Under the pieces are notes generated by a model. That model worked only from the letters and a program-made list of their open reading frames with translations. It did not search any database and had not been told where the DNA came from. This document shows positions 32,443-35,432 of a stretch of 35,432 nt of DNA, one piece after another. Position numbers and translations under genes: made by a program. The stretch's first letter is position 1; every line of letters starts with the position of its first letter. This stretch comes from Sporolituus thermophilus DSM 23256. Its GTDB lineage: Bacteria; Bacillota; Negativicutes; Sporomusales; Thermosinaceae. Where the stretch lies: positions 1 to 35,432 of the forward strand of contig NZ_FNBU01000029.1 in NCBI RefSeq assembly GCF_900102435.1, given 5' to 3'.

Positions 32443-32709
32443 TTAGCGCAAGGCGGCCAAGTGCTGCGCCACCCTTTCTCGTAGCTCTTCTTCGTCCAGC
32501 GTGAAATCGGCGTCGTACTCTCCGTCATTAGCACCGGCCATCTCGTTTTCTTCACTAATCTGGTCAAAGATCTCGTATTCCTCGTCGCTGAGCGCGTCCT
32601 CAACCTCCGCGTAGGTTTCGGCGAACGCTTCGAGATAGTCGAAAATGTCGATTTCTCGGTTCAGGAAATCCAGGCATAACGCCTTAAGTTTTTCGGCTGC
32701 GGCAGTCAT
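32443..32709 (-). CDS. Small acidic helical protein (paralogue 2)
   Basis: This 88-residue protein is homologous throughout to the product of 28487-28756: LKALCLDFLNREIDIFDYLE, DEEYEIFDQISEENEM, and EEELRERVAQHLAAL. AAGGAG lies 9 nt before ATG 32709. It follows the selenocysteine-type ArsC/Spx gene by 58 nt on the same strand, so the two may be co-transcribed. A likeness to colicin-type immunity proteins is recall only; the role is unknown. Confidence 0.7.
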   Translation of the reverse strand: MTAAAEKLKALCLDFLNREIDIFDYLEAFAETYAEVEDALSDEEYEIFDQISEENEMAGANDGEYDADFTLDEEELRERVAQHLAALR

Positions 32710-32767
32710 TAAGAGCATCTCCTTCTGGAAAAGTGGAAATCGGTAAGCGGAAAGTAACAACGTCAGT

Positions 32768-33127
32768 TTAAGATTGGCTACTAGTAACAAACATTTGATA
32801 CTCGTTTTCTTTAAAGCCGAAGACAACAGTTTGGCCATCGGTCACTATGGGCCGCACCATGATGGTAGGGTTGGCCTGTAATAGGTTGACAATCTCAGCT
32901 TCGCCCATAACGGCAAGATCTGGTTTGAGCTTTTTGTACCCTTGGCTTTTCGTGTTTACCAGCCGCGCCAGTTCCACGCCGCCGCGCTCGGCCAATTGCC
33001 TGAGTTCTTTCTCGGTCGGCGGTTCTTTGGCAATATTGCGGAAGACAAACTCCACACCCTGCTGTGAAAGCCACGCTTTCGCCCTCCGGCAGGTTTGTCA
33101 GTTGGGCACGCAATAAAAAGTAAGCAT
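32768..33127 (-). CDS. ArsC/Spx-family protein with selenocysteine (TGA) at the catalytic position
   Basis: From ATG 33127 (AAAGGAG 9 nt upstream) the frame encodes MLTFYCVPN, then TGA as codon 10 (33098-33100), then QTCRRAKAWLSQQGVEFVFR and onward to a stop at 32768. In all 119 codons are read, the normal length of the family. In ArsC/Spx proteins the sequence is Tyr-x-x-Pro-x-Cys-x-x-Cys-Arg-Lys-Ala; here TGA stands exactly at the first (catalytic) Cys, with Cys13 as its partner. A bacterial SECIS-like hairpin lies at the right distance downstream. I read codon 10 as selenocysteine, giving a U-x-x-C redox protein. Without recoding only 9 residues or an N-terminally cut protein would be made. 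The substrate (arsenate, glutaredoxin-type thiols or a regulatory role) is open. Confidence 0.82.
33058..33093 (-). promoter_or_regulatory. Bacterial SECIS-like hairpin
   Basis: On the minus strand CCTGC (33093-33089) pairs with GCAGG (33062-33058), and GAAAGC with GCTTTC around an apical GTG loop (33074-33072). The loop begins 23 nt after the TGA. Known bacterial SECIS elements have a small apical loop with a G in its first two bases, 16-37 nt from the UGA; this one fits. Confidence 0.75.
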
Positions 33128-33217
33128 TTTGCTCAACTCCTTTGGGTTTTATGCCAATCCCGTGCTTTTATTTTGCCATAAACCGGCATAAAATTAAACT
33201 TAAAGGTGGTGTCGGTA

Positions 33218-33544
33218 ATGAACTGGTTTGACTTTATCTTCCGCATATTTGTTTTCTGTATTTCATTACCGTTTGGCGCTGTTTTCGCCCTTATCCCAGC
33301 GGCTTTTGGCGGCGAAATTCTCAGCCAAATCGGAATACCTCTAGACTGGGGCAGATGGATAATTGGCATCATTGCGACCTTATGGTTTTGTTTGTATATG
33401 CAAGCACAAATCTTTCCGTCCGAAGCGGAAATCGAAGAATTAATCAAAAACCCGGAAAAACTCGAGACAGACCATCAAGCACGACAAACAAATGCCAGCC
33501 CCCTGATCTGGTTTTTGCTCGGCTACTGGTTTAGCAAAAAGTAA
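33218..33544 (+). CDS. Small membrane protein of unknown function
   Basis: The protein has 108 residues. Two hydrophobic segments (about 3-30 and 43-63) are followed by a charged stretch (SEAEIEELIKNPEKLETDHQ) and a final hydrophobic piece (SPLIWFLLGYWF). I do not recognise it. The ATG at 33218 is preferred over the GTG at 33206, which is part of the AAAGGTGGTG ribosome site. It is divergent from the selenoprotein gene. Arms TTTTATGCC (33147-33155) and GGCATAAAA (33185-33193) in between form an inverted repeat. Confidence 0.6.
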   Translation: MNWFDFIFRIFVFCISLPFGAVFALIPAAFGGEILSQIGIPLDWGRWIIGIIATLWFCLYMQAQIFPSEAEIEELIKNPEKLETDHQARQTNASPLIWFLLGYWFSKK

Positions 33545-33576
33545 AATATCACTATCAGCCATAGCGAAACTGCATA

Positions 33577-33681
33577 CTACCTAAATATATTCAAAGCAAT
33601 AAGAGTGACAAACGCTGCCGCGATTATGAGTGCAGTCGACATAAAAAAATACTTGGCAATGCCGACGATTATATCAAACAT
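33577..33681 (-). CDS. 34-residue single-TM small protein
   Basis: The peptide starts MFDIIVGIAKYFFMSTALII and ends NIFR, almost wholly one membrane helix. GAGGTGGGG lies just before ATG 33681. It sits between the small membrane-protein gene and the MFS exporter gene, on the exporter's strand, 53 nt after the exporter's stop, so it may be its co-transcribed partner. The function is unknown, and so short a frame could be chance. Confidence 0.45.
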   Translation of the reverse strand: MFDIIVGIAKYFFMSTALIIAAAFVTLIALNIFR

Positions 33682-33734
33682 GGCACCCCACCTCATACTT
33701 ATTGGGCGCAGCTGCCATCAGCCGGGCAGGCTAG

Positions 33735-34892
33735 CTAAGCCCGCTCCGGTATCGGCTCGTCACAGGCAGCCGGTTCTTTCATAAATAAGGCCAATACAAA
33801 AGCCGCCACCGGCAACACCGTCAAAACGTCAAATACAATTGGCAAACCGTAACTGTCGGCCACCCGGCCCAAAGCCAGCACCCCCATCGCACCCAGCCCT
33901 ACGCTGAACCCGATGGTTAGCCCCGAGGCCATGCCCACGTTGCCGGGGAGCATGTTCTGAGCCAACACCAGGCTGCTGGCAAACGCCGCCGACAACAGCG
34001 CACTGGCAACAACCAAGACGACAAACACAATCCAGCCTTCTACCGACTTAAACATAAACAGTAATACCGACACCGGCAGAATCGACCAGACCATGACTCG
34101 TTTGCTGCCCAAACGGTCACTCAAGATGCCGCCAAACAACGTCCCCACCGCCCCACCGGCAAGATATACGGTAAGCAGCGAACTGGCATAGAGCGGATCG
34201 CCATGCAAAAACGAAACATAGTAGAGAGGCAAGAAAGTGCTTATCCCAGCGGTGACTGTCGCCCGCAGAAAAACAATCCCCAAAATGATCAGTACCGGCG
34301 AGCTAACGGCCGCCTTGAGGCCACCGGCAACCGCTACCCGGTCCGGCGACTGGCGCGGTAGCAGTTTGGTTAGCCTATATAGCAATACGGCCAAAACGAT
34401 AAACGGTAACAGATACAGGAGCAAGCGGTCGGCACGGTCATCGGCCAATAAAAAGGCCATAAATAGCGACCCGACGGCAAATCCGGCGTTGCCGCCAACG
34501 GCAAACAGACTTACTCCCTTTCCTTTGGCTGCGCCACTCAGGCGATTGGCACTTTTGGCCCCCTCGGGGTGAAACGCTGCCACCCCAAAGCCACAAAGCG
34601 CAGTAAAAGTGAGTACCAACCAATAAGCCGGCGCCAGCAGCGAAGCCACCATGGCCGCCCCAGAAAGGAAACAGCCGGCCGGCATCAGCCAGGGCCGGGA
34701 TTTGCGGTCGGTAAAATATCCGAATAGCGGCTGACTGACCGACGAAGTTAAATTTTGCACCAGCGCAATGGCACTTACCTGCGCATAGCTCAAACCAAAT
34801 TTGGCTTTAAAATACGGCAATGCTACCAATAATGCACCTTGTGACAGATCGGTAACTCCGTGAGCAGCAGATAAAAGAAAAAGCGGCCACAT
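33735..34892 (-). CDS. MFS exporter, fosmidomycin-resistance (Fsr)-like
   Basis: The protein has 385 residues with about twelve membrane segments. The N-terminal SAAHGVTDLSQGALLVALPY, the motif A-like GYFTDRKSRPW and, after helix 4, GVAAFHPEGAKSANRLSG are typical of the Fsr group of drug:H+ antiporters. GGILSDRLGSKRVMVW is the second motif A. The substrate is not known; fosmidomycin is the family name only. ATG 34892 is 10 nt after GGAGG; GTG 34898 is also possible. A near-consensus promoter lies 40 nt upstream. Confidence 0.85.
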   Translation of the reverse strand: MWPLFLLSAAHGVTDLSQGALLVALPYFKAKFGLSYAQVSAIALVQNLTSSVSQPLFGYFTDRKSRPWLMPAGCFLSGAAMVASLLAPAYWLVLTFTALCGFGVAAFHPEGAKSANRLSGAAKGKGVSLFAVGGNAGFAVGSLFMAFLLADDRADRLLLYLLPFIVLAVLLYRLTKLLPRQSPDRVAVAGGLKAAVSSPVLIILGIVFLRATVTAGISTFLPLYYVSFLHGDPLYASSLLTVYLAGGAVGTLFGGILSDRLGSKRVMVWSILPVSVLLFMFKSVEGWIVFVVLVVASALLSAAFASSLVLAQNMLPGNVGMASGLTIGFSVGLGAMGVLALGRVADSYGLPIVFDVLTVLPVAAFVLALFMKEPAACDEPIPERA

Positions 34893-34930
34893 CGACACAC
34901 CACCTCCAGGATTTTACAAACGGTAACGAT

Positions 34931-34959
34931 ATTATAAGCCTGGAGCAAGTAGCTGTCAA
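34931..34959 (-). promoter_or_regulatory. Consensus sigma-A promoter of the MFS gene
   Basis: On the minus strand TTGACA, 17 nt, TATAAT: both hexamers and the spacing are ideal. A start near 34924 gives a leader of about 32 nt. Confidence 0.9.
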
Positions 34960-34999
34960 TGCATCCCCTCACCTCATGTCCCTAAAACTGCCATAACCT

Positions 35000-35179
35000 T
35001 CACCGATTGCACCCTTCAGCGAGTCGGGGGGCGGCTTCTTTAGCACCCATTTCAATCAGGTTCTGCATGAAGTAATGCCCGACCATCTCATGGATAAGCG
35101 TTGATGGATCGGCTGTTTCAAACAGCGTTATTACGGCGCGGCCTTCTTCGTTCCAATGGATTGAACCCTTGGGACTATT
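35000..35179 (-). pseudogene. Phage/mobile-element metallopeptidase-like remnant cut by the IS
   Basis: About 59 codons before a TGA at 35000-35002 encode a segment reading GRAVITLFETADPSTLIHEM, then VGHYFMQNLIEMGAKEAA. The pattern of a strand, ADxSTxIHE and GHYFxxNL resembles metallopeptidase domains of large polyvalent proteins from phages and mobile elements. The upstream part is cut off at the IS boundary at 35180. The 3' end is also abrupt, so it is a fragment. The His-Glu-Met-Val-Gly-His spacing differs by one from HExxH. Confidence 0.5.
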
Positions 35180-35223
35180 GTTAGTGTAAAATTACTGTAG
35201 GATTTTTGAGGAAGAAAAAAGAA

Positions 35224-35287
35224 GAAGACATCACCATCCTTCGACGGGATGAGTAATCCAAAAAGATTACCCAGGGGTGATGTCTTC
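35224..35287 (+). promoter_or_regulatory. Structured leader hairpin of the IS transposase (right copy)
   Basis: Arms GAAGACATCACC (35224-35235) and GGTGATGTCTTC (35276-35287) end directly at the transposase ATG. It is the same as in the left copy. Confidence 0.6.
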
Positions 35288-35432
35288 ATGACAGTATTTA
35301 TTCGATATATCAAAGAGGTTATCCTTTCGAAGTTGGAAGAAGACGAGAAAGAATTTGAGCGTTTATTGTATGAGATGGATTTTCAGAAATTTGAGCGGCT
35401 GTTACAAAATAAACTACATGACGTAGGGCGCA
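35288..35432 (+). CDS. ISLre2-family (UPF0236) transposase, N-terminal part
   Basis: ATG 35288 opens a frame of 48 codons that leaves the window. It encodes the same N-terminus as the left copy, MTVFIRYIKEVILSKLEEDE, through LLQNKLHDVGR. The catalytic part is not visible. Confidence 0.75.
   Translation, partial: MTVFIRYIKEVILSKLEEDEKEFERLLYEMDFQKFERLLQNKLHDVGR

Larger units (their letters stand above)
35180..35432 (+). mobile_element. ISLre2-type insertion sequence, 5' part (right copy)
   Basis: This begins at GTTAGTGTAAAATTAC and matches the reverse complement of positions 328-76 without a difference that I could see. It faces outward and runs off the window. It interrupts the metallopeptidase-like remnant. 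Confidence 0.8.

Noticed and set aside
1-35432. Classical composite transposon bounded by the two IS copies
   Set aside because: The segment is 35 kb of mostly housekeeping and metabolic genes, and no target duplication can be seen because both IS copies leave the window. Inversion or contig breakage is the simpler reading.

Overview
The window reads like a chromosomal segment of an anaerobic Gram-positive-lineage bacterium with Negativicutes/Sporomusaceae character (Thermosinus-like). That placement is inferred from gene content: a short CO-dehydrogenase homologue, membrane-anchored [NiFe] hydrogenase, ferredoxin-fused MinD ATPases, ferritin-like proteins, a glycine riboswitch and strong Shine-Dalgarno sites. 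No rRNA, tRNA or CRISPR array was seen. Both ends lie inside inverted, apparently identical 5' parts of an ISLre2-type element whose transposases point outwards. This is also what a contig broken at repeats would look like.

1-9.5 kb: a seven-gene minus-strand operon (7323 down to 343) has a textbook sigma-54 promoter (7378-7392). It encodes two linked proteins of unknown function (one ferredoxin-fused), a CooF-like four-cluster ferredoxin, a short CooS-like protein, an FAD/NAD oxidoreductase, a zinc-type dehydrogenase and a MatC-like carboxylate carrier. Directly upstream lies a PrpR-type sigma-54 activator gene, followed by its terminator and three 9-bp direct repeats that may be its binding site. 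I read this as an inducible organic-acid/redox system rather than simple CO oxidation.

9.5-19.8 kb: an M48 protease gene diverges from a hydrogenase operon (4-TM protein, Tat-exported small subunit with an unusual Cys-to-Asn change, large subunit). A full-length YyaL/DUF255 gene follows. From 16.1 to 19.8 kb is an AT-richer patch of decayed genes: YmaF, ferritin and DUF255 remnants and an orphan hydrogenase large subunit with a degenerate 5' end. It also holds a ferritin-like gene and a small Cys/Asp/His-rich protein made of 24-residue repeats.

19.9-25.2 kb: a TANGO2-family gene, a CCG-domain Fe-S protein, and a DUF134-DUF5320-MinD-MinD-NifX-NifX operon with two matching palindromic operator candidates. 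A short hairpin repeat occurs here twice and once after the hydrogenase genes.

25.2-35.4 kb: a DUF438/hemerythrin/PAS protein, a sodium:alanine/glycine symporter under a tandem glycine riboswitch, an amidase whose best ribosome site precedes an ACG codon, and the preQ0 genes queC-queD-queE. Two paralogous acidic small proteins are also here. The most striking gene is an ArsC/Spx-family gene at 32768-33127: its catalytic cysteine codon is TGA, with a bacterial SECIS-like hairpin just downstream, so it is a probable selenoprotein. An MFS exporter and a phage-type metallopeptidase remnant precede the right-hand IS copy.
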